The notes under the pieces are model-generated. The model was not told the origin of the DNA. It did no database searches and saw nothing but the letters and a program-made list of their open reading frames with translations. Source: Pseudomonas urmiensis (GTDB lineage: Bacteria; Pseudomonadota; Gammaproteobacteria; Pseudomonadales; Pseudomonadaceae). Taken from it: DNA of 64,000 nucleotides. Below are positions 20,735 through 30,822 of the stretch, one piece after another. Within the stretch, counting starts at the first letter, position 1. Each line of letters starts with the position of its first letter. The position numbers and the translations under genes are program-made. Where the stretch lies: positions 2,733,001-2,797,000 of the forward strand of contig NZ_JABWRE020000001.1 in assembly GCF_014268815.2 (NCBI RefSeq). The letters run 5' to 3'.

Positions 20735-21547
20735 TCAGCGGCGGCTGATCACCACTTCCAGATATTCACTGGGCACCACCAACGACCCTTCGCCTGCGCC
20801 ATTGTGCTCAATGAGCAGCTGGGTCAAATCGCTTTCCAGTGCACCCGCTGCGGCGCTTTCCAGCGACGCAAAGGCCTTGTGCACCGGGCCGTACCAGGTG
20901 CGAAACACATCGATGAAATGCGCCGGCGAACGGTAGCGAAAATTAAAATGCTGGCGGCTCACCTTGATTGAGCCGATGGCATCGCCGAACAGCTGGTGCA
21001 ACTGCTCTTCATCGCCCCACCGCGATGGCGGTTGCGCACCGGCAGGCGGTGGCACGTGCCGGCCCAGGGTCTTGAACATCTGGCCGATAAAACCTTGTGG
21101 GGTCCAATTGGCCAGGCCAATCCTGCCGCCCGAGCGGCAAACACGGGCAAGCTCTTTGGCTGCCTGCGCCTGATCGGGGGCGAACATCACACCGAAGGTC
21201 GAGATGACGGCATCGAACGCACCATTGTCGAACGGCAGCGCCTCGACATCGGCGGTTTGAAACACGACATCCAGGTGTTCCGCGCGGGCGCGCTCTTCAC
21301 CTCGTTTGAGCAGCTCGGCTACATAGTCGGTGGAAGTGACCCGGCAACCGCGCCGTGCAGCCGCCAGGGTGGCATTACCGTTGCCGGCGGCGACATCCAG
21401 CACCTGCTCGTCCCAGTGCAGGTCGCAGGCTTCGGCCAACCGCTCGCCAACCAACTGCAACGTGGTACCGATGACCGCGTAATCTCCACTGGCCCACGCC
21501 GCCTGCTGGCGGGCCTTCAATGCTTGCAAATCCAGGGGTGTGCTCAT
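20735..21547 (-). CDS. Class I SAM-dependent methyltransferase
   Basis: A 270-aa methyltransferase. Motif I is VLDVAAGNGNATLAAARRG, followed by the ribose-binding acidic TSTDYV, DVEALPFDNGAFDAVISTFG (motif II region) and ELARVCRSGGRIGLANWTP. The UbiE/COQ5-like Methyltransf_11 pattern suggests a small-molecule substrate. The start at 21547 has AGGTG six bases upstream. No pathway partner is adjacent. Confidence 0.85.
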   Translation of the reverse strand: MSTPLDLQALKARQQAAWASGDYAVIGTTLQLVGERLAEACDLHWDEQVLDVAAGNGNATLAAARRGCRVTSTDYVAELLKRGEERARAEHLDVVFQTADVEALPFDNGAFDAVISTFGVMFAPDQAQAAKELARVCRSGGRIGLANWTPQGFIGQMFKTLGRHVPPPAGAQPPSRWGDEEQLHQLFGDAIGSIKVSRQHFNFRYRSPAHFIDVFRTWYGPVHKAFASLESAAAGALESDLTQLLIEHNGAGEGSLVVPSEYLEVVISRR

Positions 21548-21857
21548 GGCGTGCACCTGATTTTCCGCGCGGCCGCCTTGCTTGAGGCGGTCAGCGCGCC
21601 ATTGTTGTCTTGGAGTGTTCAGGCCGAGCCGGTTGCGCCCGGCCAGCGATTAGCTAAACCCTATCCCCGGCCAACGGCAATGGCCTGTGCCCGCGACGCT
21701 AGATGAGTTGGGTACATGCATAGTGCCTGATCGAATATACCCACGCTCAAGGCTGCAGATCGCCCAGAGGGAAATCCCGCAGGCTCGCTCAAGGGTTCCC
21801 CATGTCGGCAGGCACAGGTATCCTCGGCCTCTCAAATCCGGGCTTTCCAGGACGGTA

Positions 21858-22580
21858 ATGATGACCAAGCCGCTAGTGTTGCTCAGCGCAGCCCTGCTCC
21901 TCAGCCCGCCGCTGCAGGCGCAGATCATCCAGCGCCAGCTAGGTGAGTTCGATTTCAAACTGGGCACCAGTGCCTCGCGCAGCATGGCCCAAGGGCTGAT
22001 CTCTCCCAGCGCGATCGGCTCGTTCCACGGCGGCCTGGATTTCACCCACCCCAGCGGCTGGTACTTCGGCCAGTACGCGCCGAGCATGGGCCTGACCCCC
22101 ACTTCCACCCTGCAACTGGATAACTACCTGGGCTACAAGCACCACTTCGACAACAGCCTGGGCTACGAGGTAGGGCTGATCCATTACAGCTACCCCGAGA
22201 TATCAGGCCGTGACCGCTACGCGATGTACGGCGGCCTGTCACTGTTGGGCAGCAAGTTGGGCGGCGCGCTCAATGACAACCCCGACAACCGCATTGGTAC
22301 CCTGTTCGCCGATCTGGGCCAACTGCCGCTGTTGGATGTCGGGGTGACCGTGAAGCTGGCCCATCACCGCCTCGGGACGCCCTACACCATCGGCGATGGC
22401 CGCCAGGTCGACAGCTTCAACGATTGGTCGCTGAAGCTGTCGCGCTCGTGGCTGGGCCTGGACCTGAACCTGATCTACAGCAACTCCGACCTCAGTGGGG
22501 GCGGCTGCGCAGCCTATGCAGGTATCAACAGCTACTGCGATGGCATGCTCACCTTCAAGGCCCAGCGCAGCTTCTTCTAG
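21858..22580 (+). CDS. TorF-family putative porin
   Basis: A 240-aa exported protein with a signal peptide (MMTKPLVLLSAALLLSPPLQA) and alternating beta-strands ending in aromatic residues, typical of a small outer-membrane beta-barrel. GGLDFTHPSGWYFGQYAPSM and LDNYLGYKHHFDNSLGYEVG match what I recall of the TorF (TIGR02001) family. ATGATG at 21858/21861 follows AGGA by five or eight bases, so either could start. Physiology of the family is poorly defined. Confidence 0.7.
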   Translation: MMTKPLVLLSAALLLSPPLQAQIIQRQLGEFDFKLGTSASRSMAQGLISPSAIGSFHGGLDFTHPSGWYFGQYAPSMGLTPTSTLQLDNYLGYKHHFDNSLGYEVGLIHYSYPEISGRDRYAMYGGLSLLGSKLGGALNDNPDNRIGTLFADLGQLPLLDVGVTVKLAHHRLGTPYTIGDGRQVDSFNDWSLKLSRSWLGLDLNLIYSNSDLSGGGCAAYAGINSYCDGMLTFKAQRSFF

Positions 22581-22600
22581 CGCGGGACGTTCTAAGCTGC

Positions 22601-22638
22601 AAAAACAACAAAAGCACCCTCGGGTGCTTTTGTTGTTT
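22601..22638. terminator. Bidirectional rho-independent terminator
   Basis: AAACAACAAAAGCACC and its complement GGTGCTTTTGTTGTTT form a long dyad around CTCG, with T-rich ends in both directions. It lies exactly between the convergent porin and ycaO genes and should terminate both. Confidence 0.9.
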
Positions 22639-22647
22639 ACACCGTTA

Positions 22648-24846
22648 TCAGGACAGCGCCGCCTTGGCCCGAGCGCTGTGCAGCTTCTTGTAGCTGTCGA
22701 CCAGGCGCAAATGTCGGTCGAGCCCTTCCAGCTTCATGCTGGTCGGGGTCAAGCCATAGAAGCGCACGCTGCCGTCGACCGAGCCGATCACCGCATCCAT
22801 CCGTGGGTTGCCGAACATGCGGCGGAAGTTGACCTCGTAATCGGCCAGCTCCAGCTCATCGTCCAGCTGCACTTCGAGCACCACGTTCAGCGCCTGATAG
22901 AACAGACCGCGCTCCAGGGTGTTGTCGTTGAACTGCAAGAAGGTCTCCACCAGTTCCTTGGCCACTTCAAAGCGCTTCAAGGCCAGGCTGATCAGCAGTT
23001 TCAACTCCAGGATTGTCAACTGACCCCAGACGGTGTTGTCGTCGAACTCGATGCCGATCAAGGTGCTGATGGCGGTGTACTCGTCCACCTCGCAGTTGTC
23101 CAGACGCTTGACCAGCGCCCTCAGGCTGCGGTCATCGAGGCGGTGCAGGTTGAGGATGTCGGCGCGAAACAGCAAGGCCTTGTTGGTGTTGTCCCAGATC
23201 AGGTCTTCCACCGGGTAGATTTCCGAGTAGTCCGGCACCAGGATCCGGCAAGCATTGGCGCCAAGGCTGTCGTAGACCGCCATGTACACTTGCTTGCCCA
23301 TGCCTTCGAGGATGCCGAACAAAGTCGCCGCTTCATCGGCATTGGACTGCTCGCCCTGGCCAGAGAAATCCCACTCGACGAATTCGAAGTCGGCCTTGGC
23401 ACTGAAGAAGCGCCACGACACCACGCCGCTGGAGTCGATGAAGTGCTCGACGAAGTTGTTCGGCTCAGTCAGCGCGTGGCTTTCGAAGGTCGGTTGCGGC
23501 AGGTCGTTGAGGCCTTCGAAGCTACGGCCTTGGAGCAGTTCGGTGAGGCTGCGCTCAAGCGCCACTTCAAAGCTTGGGTGCGCGCCAAACGAGGCGAACA
23601 CACCGCCGGTACGCGGGTTCATCAAGGTCACGCACATGACCGGGAATTCACCGCCCAGCGAAGCGTCCTTGACCAACACCGGGAAGCCTTGCTCTTCCAG
23701 GCCCTGGATCCCGGCGAGAATGCCAGGGTACTTGGCCAGCACCTGCTGCGGCACATCCGGCAGCGCCAGCTCGCCTTCGAGGATCTCGCGCTTGACCGCG
23801 CGCTCGAAGATTTCCGACAGGCACTGCACCTGCGCTTCGGCCAGGGTATTGCCGGCGCTCATGCCGTTGCTCAGGTACAGGTTTTCGATCAGGTTGGAGG
23901 GGAAGTACACCACCTCACCGTCCGACTGGCGCACGAACGGCAGCGAGCAGATGCCGCGCTCCTTGTTGCCCGAGTTGGTGTCGTACAGGTGTGAGCCACG
24001 CAGCTCGCCGTCGGGGTTGTAGATTTCAAGGCAGTACTCATCGAGAATTTCCGTCGGCAGCGCGTCCTTCGGACCCGGCTTGAACCAACGCTCGTTGGGG
24101 TAGTGCACGAAGTCTGCATTGGCGATGTCTTCGCCCCAGAACTGATCGTTGTAGAAGAAGTTGCAGTTCAGCCGCTCGATGAATTCGCCCAGGGCCGAGG
24201 CCAACGCGCCTTCCTTGGTCGCCCCCTTGCCGTTGGTGAAGCACATCGGCGAGTGCGCATCACGAATGTGCAGCGACCAGACGTTAGGCACGATATTGCG
24301 CCACGAGGCAATTTCGATCTTCATGCCAAGGTCAGCGAGAATCGCCGACATGTTGGCGATGGTCTGCTCCAGTGGCAGGTCCTTGCCGGCAATATAGGTG
24401 CGGGCCTGGGCGTCGCTGTCGAGCATCAGCAGCGCCTGGGCATCGGCGTCGAGGTTGTCCACCTCTTCGATGATGAACTCAGGCCCGGTCTGCACGACCT
24501 TTTTCACCGTGCAGCGATCGATCGAGCGCAGGATGCCCTGGCGGTCTTTTTCCGAGATATCGGCCGGCAGCTCGACCTGGATCTTGAAGATCTGGTTGTA
24601 GCGGTTTTCTGGGTCGACGATGTTGTTCTGCGAAAGGCGAATATTTTCCGTAGGGATATTGCGCGTCTGGCAGTACAGCTTTACAAAGTAAGCCGCGCAC
24701 AGCGCCGACGAAGCCAGGAAGTAGTCGAACGGCCCCGGTGCCGAGCCATCGCCCTTGTAGCGGATAGGTTGATCGGCCACCACCGTGAAATCATCGAACT
24801 TGGCTTCAAGTCGAAGGTTATCGAGAAAATTTACCTTGATTTCCAT
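22648..24846 (-). CDS. ycaO: OsmC-YcaO fusion protein
   Basis: A 732-aa protein. Residues about 1-140 form an OsmC-like domain (FDDFTVVADQPIRYKGDGSA; PFDYFLASSALCAAYFVKLY). Residues about 160-560 form the YcaO ATP-dependent cyclodehydratase-type domain, with GKGATKEGALASALGEFIER supplying ATP/Mg-binding acidic residues and LSEIFERAVKREIL a second helix. The C-terminal part is helical and TPR-like. E. coli YcaO, shorter and without the OsmC half, assists beta-methylthiolation of ribosomal protein S12. No azoline peptide precursor is visible nearby, so a housekeeping role is more likely than natural-product synthesis. Confidence 0.88.
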   Translation of the reverse strand: MEIKVNFLDNLRLEAKFDDFTVVADQPIRYKGDGSAPGPFDYFLASSALCAAYFVKLYCQTRNIPTENIRLSQNNIVDPENRYNQIFKIQVELPADISEKDRQGILRSIDRCTVKKVVQTGPEFIIEEVDNLDADAQALLMLDSDAQARTYIAGKDLPLEQTIANMSAILADLGMKIEIASWRNIVPNVWSLHIRDAHSPMCFTNGKGATKEGALASALGEFIERLNCNFFYNDQFWGEDIANADFVHYPNERWFKPGPKDALPTEILDEYCLEIYNPDGELRGSHLYDTNSGNKERGICSLPFVRQSDGEVVYFPSNLIENLYLSNGMSAGNTLAEAQVQCLSEIFERAVKREILEGELALPDVPQQVLAKYPGILAGIQGLEEQGFPVLVKDASLGGEFPVMCVTLMNPRTGGVFASFGAHPSFEVALERSLTELLQGRSFEGLNDLPQPTFESHALTEPNNFVEHFIDSSGVVSWRFFSAKADFEFVEWDFSGQGEQSNADEAATLFGILEGMGKQVYMAVYDSLGANACRILVPDYSEIYPVEDLIWDNTNKALLFRADILNLHRLDDRSLRALVKRLDNCEVDEYTAISTLIGIEFDDNTVWGQLTILELKLLISLALKRFEVAKELVETFLQFNDNTLERGLFYQALNVVLEVQLDDELELADYEVNFRRMFGNPRMDAVIGSVDGSVRFYGLTPTSMKLEGLDRHLRLVDSYKKLHSARAKAALS

Positions 24847-24966
24847 GCGGGATTACCATAATTCGAGCAAAACGATGGCGGGCATTATCCGGGTTTCTTG
24901 ACGGGAAGTCTTGAGCGTTCTGTCTCGTCGCGCCCCACCTCCCCTCATCAGCTACAGGGCACAAGG

Positions 24967-25428
24967 ATGACCCTTCGACTACGACCCGCGCAGGTGACCG
25001 ACCTGCCGTCGATCTATCAAGGCGAACAGGCCTACATCCAACGCTGGGAGCCCGCCCATGAGACGGCCTGGCGCCTGCAACTGGAAAGGCATCTACGGCG
25101 CTGGGTGGATAACTTCGAGCGACTGACGGTCGCGCTCATCGATGAGCAGTTCGCCGGTTACGCGCTATGGACTGCCGAGCAAGGCACGGCTGAGCTGTGC
25201 ACTATCCATGTCTCGGAGCGCTACCGGCGTAATGGCGTGGGGCGCACGCTACTGGACAGGTACAGCGCTGATGCACTGAGCCTGGGGTTCACCCAGCTGG
25301 CCTTGAGCGTGCGCCCCGATAACCCCGCCAGGTACCTGTATGAGCAGGCGGGGTTCATCTGCACGGGCACCGGCACTCACGACTATCTCAGGTACCAGCG
25401 CTGCCTAGTGGGCGGCGGGTGTGCTTGA
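24967..25428 (+). CDS. GNAT-family N-acetyltransferase
   Basis: A 153-aa acetyltransferase with the acetyl-CoA loop HVSERYRRNGVGRTLLDRYS and the C-terminal VRPDNPARYLYEQAGF motif. The start at 24967 was chosen because CAGGGC lies about seven bases upstream; the longer frame begins within the ycaO promoter. It overlaps the convergent HhH gene by 24 bp at its 3' end. The substrate is unknown. Confidence 0.83.
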   Translation: MTLRLRPAQVTDLPSIYQGEQAYIQRWEPAHETAWRLQLERHLRRWVDNFERLTVALIDEQFAGYALWTAEQGTAELCTIHVSERYRRNGVGRTLLDRYSADALSLGFTQLALSVRPDNPARYLYEQAGFICTGTGTHDYLRYQRCLVGGGCA

Positions 25429-25662
25429 CTGTGCACTCTTGGCAAACTCGACCGCCGCAGTAATCGCCGCCCGCGCTTGCGGGCTGTTTTTCCAACAGGT
25501 CGAGCCCACTGCGGCAGAAGCTTGAGCAAGGATGTCGCCTACATTCGCCTGACTGAGTAGCGCCAGCGAGTCGATGCCTATCTGCTCAAGACGTGCGATG
25601 ACGGTCGGCCCGACGCCCTTGAGCGCTAACAGGGCGGTGTGTTCATGGGCGGGGAATGGCAT
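25405..25662 (-). CDS. Small helix-hairpin-helix protein
   Basis: An 85-aa protein with a helix-hairpin-helix core (ALLALKGVGPTVIARLEQIG followed by IDSLALLSQA), like the C-terminal domain of TfoX or pathogenicity-locus proteins. AAGGAG lies seven bases before ATG 25662. It probably binds nucleic acid non-specifically. Its 3' end overlaps the convergent GNAT gene. Confidence 0.75.
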   Translation of the reverse strand: MPFPAHEHTALLALKGVGPTVIARLEQIGIDSLALLSQANVGDILAQASAAVGSTCWKNSPQARAAITAAVEFAKSAQSSTPAAH

Positions 25663-25829
25663 CGGTAAACTCCTTTTATGGGCCATGTGTGGTCGGCTGA
25701 GTTTGCGACCGCCGGTTCGGGCCTCATCTCGGGTGAGGGAGAGGTCGGGGTAACTTAGCATGCGCCGGCTGGCTTTAGCGTATGCGCACGACTAGGGTAA
25801 GGAGCACACTCACTCGCGAGCATTGCCCG

Positions 25830-26405
25830 ATGCGGACCTGGCTATTGTTGATCCTCAGCCTGAGCTGTCCCCCACTGCTGGCCGAACAGGCCTTGCCTGT
25901 GCGCGATGCCTGGACGCTCTCTGACCAGTTCGACCAGCCCTTCACCCTCGATGGCCAGACCCGTGTGCTGATGATTGCCCGCAGCATGTCCAGCGCGCGC
26001 CTGGTAAACAGTGCGGTGGAACACACCCCGAAAGGTTATCTGGAACAACGCGGCGTGGTCTTCGTGGCGGATATCGAAAAGCTGCCGAGCCTGGTCCAGG
26101 CCGTGCTGGTGCCAAATATGCGCTCGGCGACCTACCGCATTCTGCTGGACCGCGACGGCCAGGTCGCCGAGCGCTACGCCGGTGACCGCGACAGTGTTCA
26201 GTGGCTGGAAATGCAGGGCGGTAGCGTCACGCGTGAGCGGCGTTTCAGCGATTTGCCCGGCCTGCGCCAGGCGCTTGCGGGGTTGGTTGCGAGCCGAGCA
26301 GTGAGCGATAGCGGTGCTGCTTTCGGTCAAGCAACTCACGGTGTCACAGCTACAGGTAAAGACCACAGCAAAGGCAAAGGCGACAACAATCCAGCTCAAC
26401 AATGA
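25830..26405 (+). CDS. Exported protein of unknown function
   Basis: A 191-aa protein with a clear signal peptide (MRTWLLLILSLSCPPLLA, cut before EQALP). The mature part has a thioredoxin-like strand order (PFTLDGQTRVLMIARSM; YRILLDRDGQVAERYAG) but no CxxC. The last 35 residues after LAGLVASRA are Gly/Ser/Lys-rich and look unlike the folded domain, so the 3' end may have been extended by a frameshift. It was not recognised as a named family. It ends 82 bp from the convergent higA. Confidence 0.5.
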   Translation: MRTWLLLILSLSCPPLLAEQALPVRDAWTLSDQFDQPFTLDGQTRVLMIARSMSSARLVNSAVEHTPKGYLEQRGVVFVADIEKLPSLVQAVLVPNMRSATYRILLDRDGQVAERYAGDRDSVQWLEMQGGSVTRERRFSDLPGLRQALAGLVASRAVSDSGAAFGQATHGVTATGKDHSKGKGDNNPAQQ

Positions 26406-26486
26406 TCGACGGAGAAGTCGGAAGGTTTTATCTATCGATAGGACCGCGCGAGACCTTGGCAGAAACGATGGGCTTGACTACAGCGT

Positions 26487-26774
26487 TCATGCCGCCTGAA
26501 AAAGCCGCTCGACAACAGGCTGCTTACGATTTCGAGCCTGCCAAAGATCGTAATCAGCCTGTATCGCCAGCCACAGACGAGCCGTGCTGACTCCAGCCAT
26601 CTCCAAGCGCAACGCCAAGTCAGGTGAGACTGCGGCCCGGCCATGCAGTACCCGCGAGAGCGCCTCGCGGGAAAAACCCAGGTGCGCGGCAAACGCTTTC
26701 ACTGTCAGGCCTAGCGTCGGCAAGACGTCCTCACGCAGCGTTTCACCTGGATGGGGCGGATTGTGCAGAGGCAT
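26487..26774 (-). CDS. higA: HigA-family antitoxin
   Basis: A 95-aa XRE-type antitoxin. The HigA N-terminus (HNPPHPGETLREDVLPTLGL) and the helix-turn-helix (VKAFAAHLGFSREALSRVLH) are typical. It neutralises HigB by binding and represses the shared promoter. It is second in the operon, 15 bp after higB, the toxin-first order characteristic of higBA. Confidence 0.93.
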   Translation of the reverse strand: MPLHNPPHPGETLREDVLPTLGLTVKAFAAHLGFSREALSRVLHGRAAVSPDLALRLEMAGVSTARLWLAIQADYDLWQARNRKQPVVERLFQAA

Positions 26775-26789
26775 GGTGTGCCCTCCTGT

Positions 26790-27068
26790 TCAGTGGTAAT
26801 CAAGGTAATCGACCAACTCTACGTCCGAGCCAATAAAGCGGAAAATCACCCGCCAATTGCCTGAGACACTGATCGACCAGAAGCCAGCCAATTCGCCCTT
26901 GAGCGGGTGCAATTGCCAGCCAGGCACGCTCATCTCGTCTGCCGCGATGGCACGGTCGAGGATTTGCAACTGCCGTTTGAGGCGGCTGGCATGGGCTGGC
27001 TGGATCCCGCGGGGGCTGCCGGTTTCATAAAAAACGCGCAGTCCTTTGTACCGAAAGCTGATGATCAT
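26790..27068 (-). CDS. higB: HigB/RelE-family toxin
   Basis: A 92-aa RelE-superfamily ribosome-dependent mRNA interferase. The sequence ends with GNWRVIFRFIGSDVELVDYL, the conserved C-terminal strand of HigB, and has LHPLKGELAGFWSISVSGNW before it. The start at 27068 is the first in-frame ATG giving a family-length protein, but its RBS is weak, which would favour antitoxin excess. The long upstream extension is not needed. Confidence 0.9.
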   Translation of the reverse strand: MIISFRYKGLRVFYETGSPRGIQPAHASRLKRQLQILDRAIAADEMSVPGWQLHPLKGELAGFWSISVSGNWRVIFRFIGSDVELVDYLDYH

Positions 27069-27141
27069 GAGGATCGCGCTGCATCCATTCAGTGAGAATG
27101 ACGCAAGTGTGACCCGCCGCATCACACGGAGCAAAATAACA

Positions 27142-27164
27142 TATGTGACGTTATGCGTCACATA
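27142..27164. promoter_or_regulatory. Operator-like dyad upstream of higBA
   Basis: A perfect 9-bp inverted repeat, TATGTGACG / CGTCACATA, with a 5-bp spacer lies 74 bp upstream of the higB start. A partial third copy of the motif (GTGTGAC) follows at about 27108. HigA proteins bind palindromes overlapping their own promoter, so this is the best operator candidate. Confidence 0.6.
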
Positions 27165-27208
27165 CTATTCAGAGGCCCAAGCGCACCGTTGGATTGACCA
27201 GGCTCAAA

Positions 27209-29005
27209 TCAACCACAGCGAGCCCGATCGCGCGCCGGACACTGCGCCCGGTGCACATTCAGCGCGGTATTGATGATGCCGATATGGCTGAACGCCTGAG
27301 GGAAATTGCCCAGCATGCGCTTGCCGGCCGGATCGTATTGCTCGGCCAGTAAACCCACGTCATTGCACAAGCCAAGCAAACGCTCATACAGCGCCTGGGC
27401 CTGCTCCTGGCGGCCAAGCAATACATAGACATCCGCCAGCCAGAACGAACAGACCAGGAACGTGCCCTCCCCTGGGGTCAGCCCATCGCTGCAGCTGTCG
27501 CTGTCATAGCGCAGCAACAGCTCGTTTCTCAGCAGGCGTTTTTCGATCTGCTCAAGCGTGCGCAGAAAGCGCGGATCGTCCGCAGGCAAAAAACCGGTCA
27601 AGGCGATTTGCAGCAGACTGGCATCCAGCTCGCTGGAGCCGTACGCCTGCACGAAGAACTCGCCCTTGCCATCCAGCCCGCGCGCGCAGACGTCGCGGTG
27701 GATCTCATCGGCCACCTGGCGATAATGCCGGCCGCGTTCGCGGTCCTCCTCGGTGGTGTCGGCCAGCCCCGCAGCGCGATCGAATGCCACCCAGGCCATG
27801 ACCTTGGAGTGCACGAAATGCTGCGGCCCGCCGCGCACTTCCCAGATGCCTTCATCGGGCTCGCGCCAGATACGCTCCACGTAGGGCAGTATCAGGCGGG
27901 CAATCGCGGCGCTGCGTGGGTGGCGTGGCAAGCCGCCCTTGATCGCCTGGGTCATGGCGTCGGCCACTTCGCCGTAGATATCCAACTGGCGCTGCTGCGA
28001 CGCGGCATTGCCCACGCGCACCGGCTGGGAGTGCTCGTAGCCAGGCAGCCACGGCAGGGTGTATTCCTGCAGATCGCGCTCCCCGGCCAGGCCATACATG
28101 ATCTGCATCTGCTCGGGGTTGCCAGCTACCGAGCGCAGCAACCATTCGCGCCAGGCCTGGGCTTCGTCGAAGTAGCCCAGGTTCATGAAAGCGAGCAAGG
28201 TCATGGTGGCGTCGCGTAGCCAGCAGTAGCGATAGTCCCAATTGCGCTCGCCAGCGATGCGCTCGGGTAGCGAGGTGGTCACGGCGGCGACGATGCCGCC
28301 GGTTGGCGCGTAGGTCATGGCCTTGAGGGTCAGCAGCGAACGGCGCACATGGGCAGTGTGGGGGCCGACGTCCGGGCAACGGTCGGCGAATGTTTGCCAT
28401 TGGGTGAGGGTGTGTTCGAGGGCGTTGTCAATGTCGCATCCGGGCTGCACCGGCAGGTGCGAAGGCTGGTGGCGCAAGCTGAAGCTGTGCCGTTCGCCGG
28501 CGCACACGCGCAAGCGGGCCACGGTGTGGTGGTCGCGGGCGTGGGTGGTTACGGTGCTGCAAAGGACCAGTCGGTTCGGGCCGGCGACGGCGCTCAAGGT
28601 CAGCGGGTCGAGTTTTTCTACCCAGGGCACACTGCGGCCGTAGTCGAAACGCAGGACCAGGTCCATTTCGAAATTGACTTCGCCGGTGAGGCCTTCGACG
28701 ATGCGGATCAGCGCGTTGCTTTCGTCCAAGGGCATGAAATCGAGCACCCGGGCGCGACCGCTGGCGGTGCTGTAGGTGGTTTCCAGCACCAGGGTATCGC
28801 CCAGGTAGCGACGGCTGGAGTGCTCGACCGGATCGCAGGGGGCCAAGCGCCAGCGGCCGTTTTCTTCGTTGCCCAGCAGCGCGGCGAACACGGCCGGGGC
28901 GTCGAAGCGCGGCAGGCACAGCCAGTCCAGCGAGCCATCGCGGCTGACGAGCGCGGCGCTGCGGCAGTTGCCCAGCAGGGCGTAGTCTTCGATCGGTGCT
29001 GGCAT
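27209..29005 (-). CDS. GH15 glucoamylase/trehalase-like hydrolase
   Basis: A 598-aa glycoside hydrolase family 15 enzyme. The N-terminal beta-sandwich begins PIEDYALLGNCRSAALVSRD. The (alpha/alpha)6 barrel shows RNWDYRYCWLRDATMTLLAF, the acid Glu in EPDEGIWEVRGGPQHFVHSK and the base Glu in PGEGTFLVCSFWLADVYVLL. The architecture is that of bacterial glucoamylase-like or trehalase-type GH15 proteins without a signal peptide, so it acts in the cytoplasm. Neighbouring zwf/gnd and nearby glgA/treZ suggest a link to internal alpha-glucan or trehalose breakdown. AGGAG precedes the ATG. Confidence 0.88.
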   Translation of the reverse strand: MPAPIEDYALLGNCRSAALVSRDGSLDWLCLPRFDAPAVFAALLGNEENGRWRLAPCDPVEHSSRRYLGDTLVLETTYSTASGRARVLDFMPLDESNALIRIVEGLTGEVNFEMDLVLRFDYGRSVPWVEKLDPLTLSAVAGPNRLVLCSTVTTHARDHHTVARLRVCAGERHSFSLRHQPSHLPVQPGCDIDNALEHTLTQWQTFADRCPDVGPHTAHVRRSLLTLKAMTYAPTGGIVAAVTTSLPERIAGERNWDYRYCWLRDATMTLLAFMNLGYFDEAQAWREWLLRSVAGNPEQMQIMYGLAGERDLQEYTLPWLPGYEHSQPVRVGNAASQQRQLDIYGEVADAMTQAIKGGLPRHPRSAAIARLILPYVERIWREPDEGIWEVRGGPQHFVHSKVMAWVAFDRAAGLADTTEEDRERGRHYRQVADEIHRDVCARGLDGKGEFFVQAYGSSELDASLLQIALTGFLPADDPRFLRTLEQIEKRLLRNELLLRYDSDSCSDGLTPGEGTFLVCSFWLADVYVLLGRQEQAQALYERLLGLCNDVGLLAEQYDPAGKRMLGNFPQAFSHIGIINTALNVHRAQCPARDRARCG

Positions 29006-29056
29006 GGGGGCTCCTTGCGGGTCTTGATACTTGATCTGGGTTGTTCGTGGTCTCTA

Positions 29057-29301
29057 GGTTGGTCTGCCAGTAGGGTGGTGAAAGTTCCGGCCATTTCGCG
29101 GGCAAGCCCGCTCCCACAGGGATCGCGCTGACCGCATGACGGCGTCGCGCCTGGGGAAACGCTATGCGTCGCAGCGGCGGGTTGGTCTGCCAGTCGGGTG
29201 GTGGACGTTCCGGCCTCTTCGCGGGCAAGCGAGCACAGGTACGGCGCCGATCCTGAAAGCGGCGCTATCCCTGTGGGAGCGGGCTTGCCCGCGAAGAGGG
29301 C
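29057..29301. repeat. REP cluster with duplicated flank
   Basis: The 314-bp gap between zwf and the GH15 gene has no ORF of note. It contains three REP copies: 29087-29122 (+), a truncated 29210-29239 (+) and 29269-29301 (inverted). The first two are each preceded by a near-identical 36-bp segment starting GGTTGGTCTGCCAGT (29057 and 29180), so unit plus flank were duplicated in tandem about 123 bp apart. Confidence 0.85.
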
Positions 29302-29319
29302 GACACCGATGCACAGCCA

Positions 29320-30818
<1,499 letters not shown>

Positions 30819-30822
<4 letters not shown>

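Noticed and set aside
22648..24846. YcaO gene as part of an azoline RiPP cluster.
   Set aside because: No precursor peptide, dehydrogenase or E1-like partner nearby, and the length and OsmC half fit the housekeeping YcaO form.
29057..29301. Repeated palindromes that could suggest a CRISPR array.
   Set aside because: Units are REP elements in both orientations with irregular spacing and no unique spacers; no cas genes nearby.
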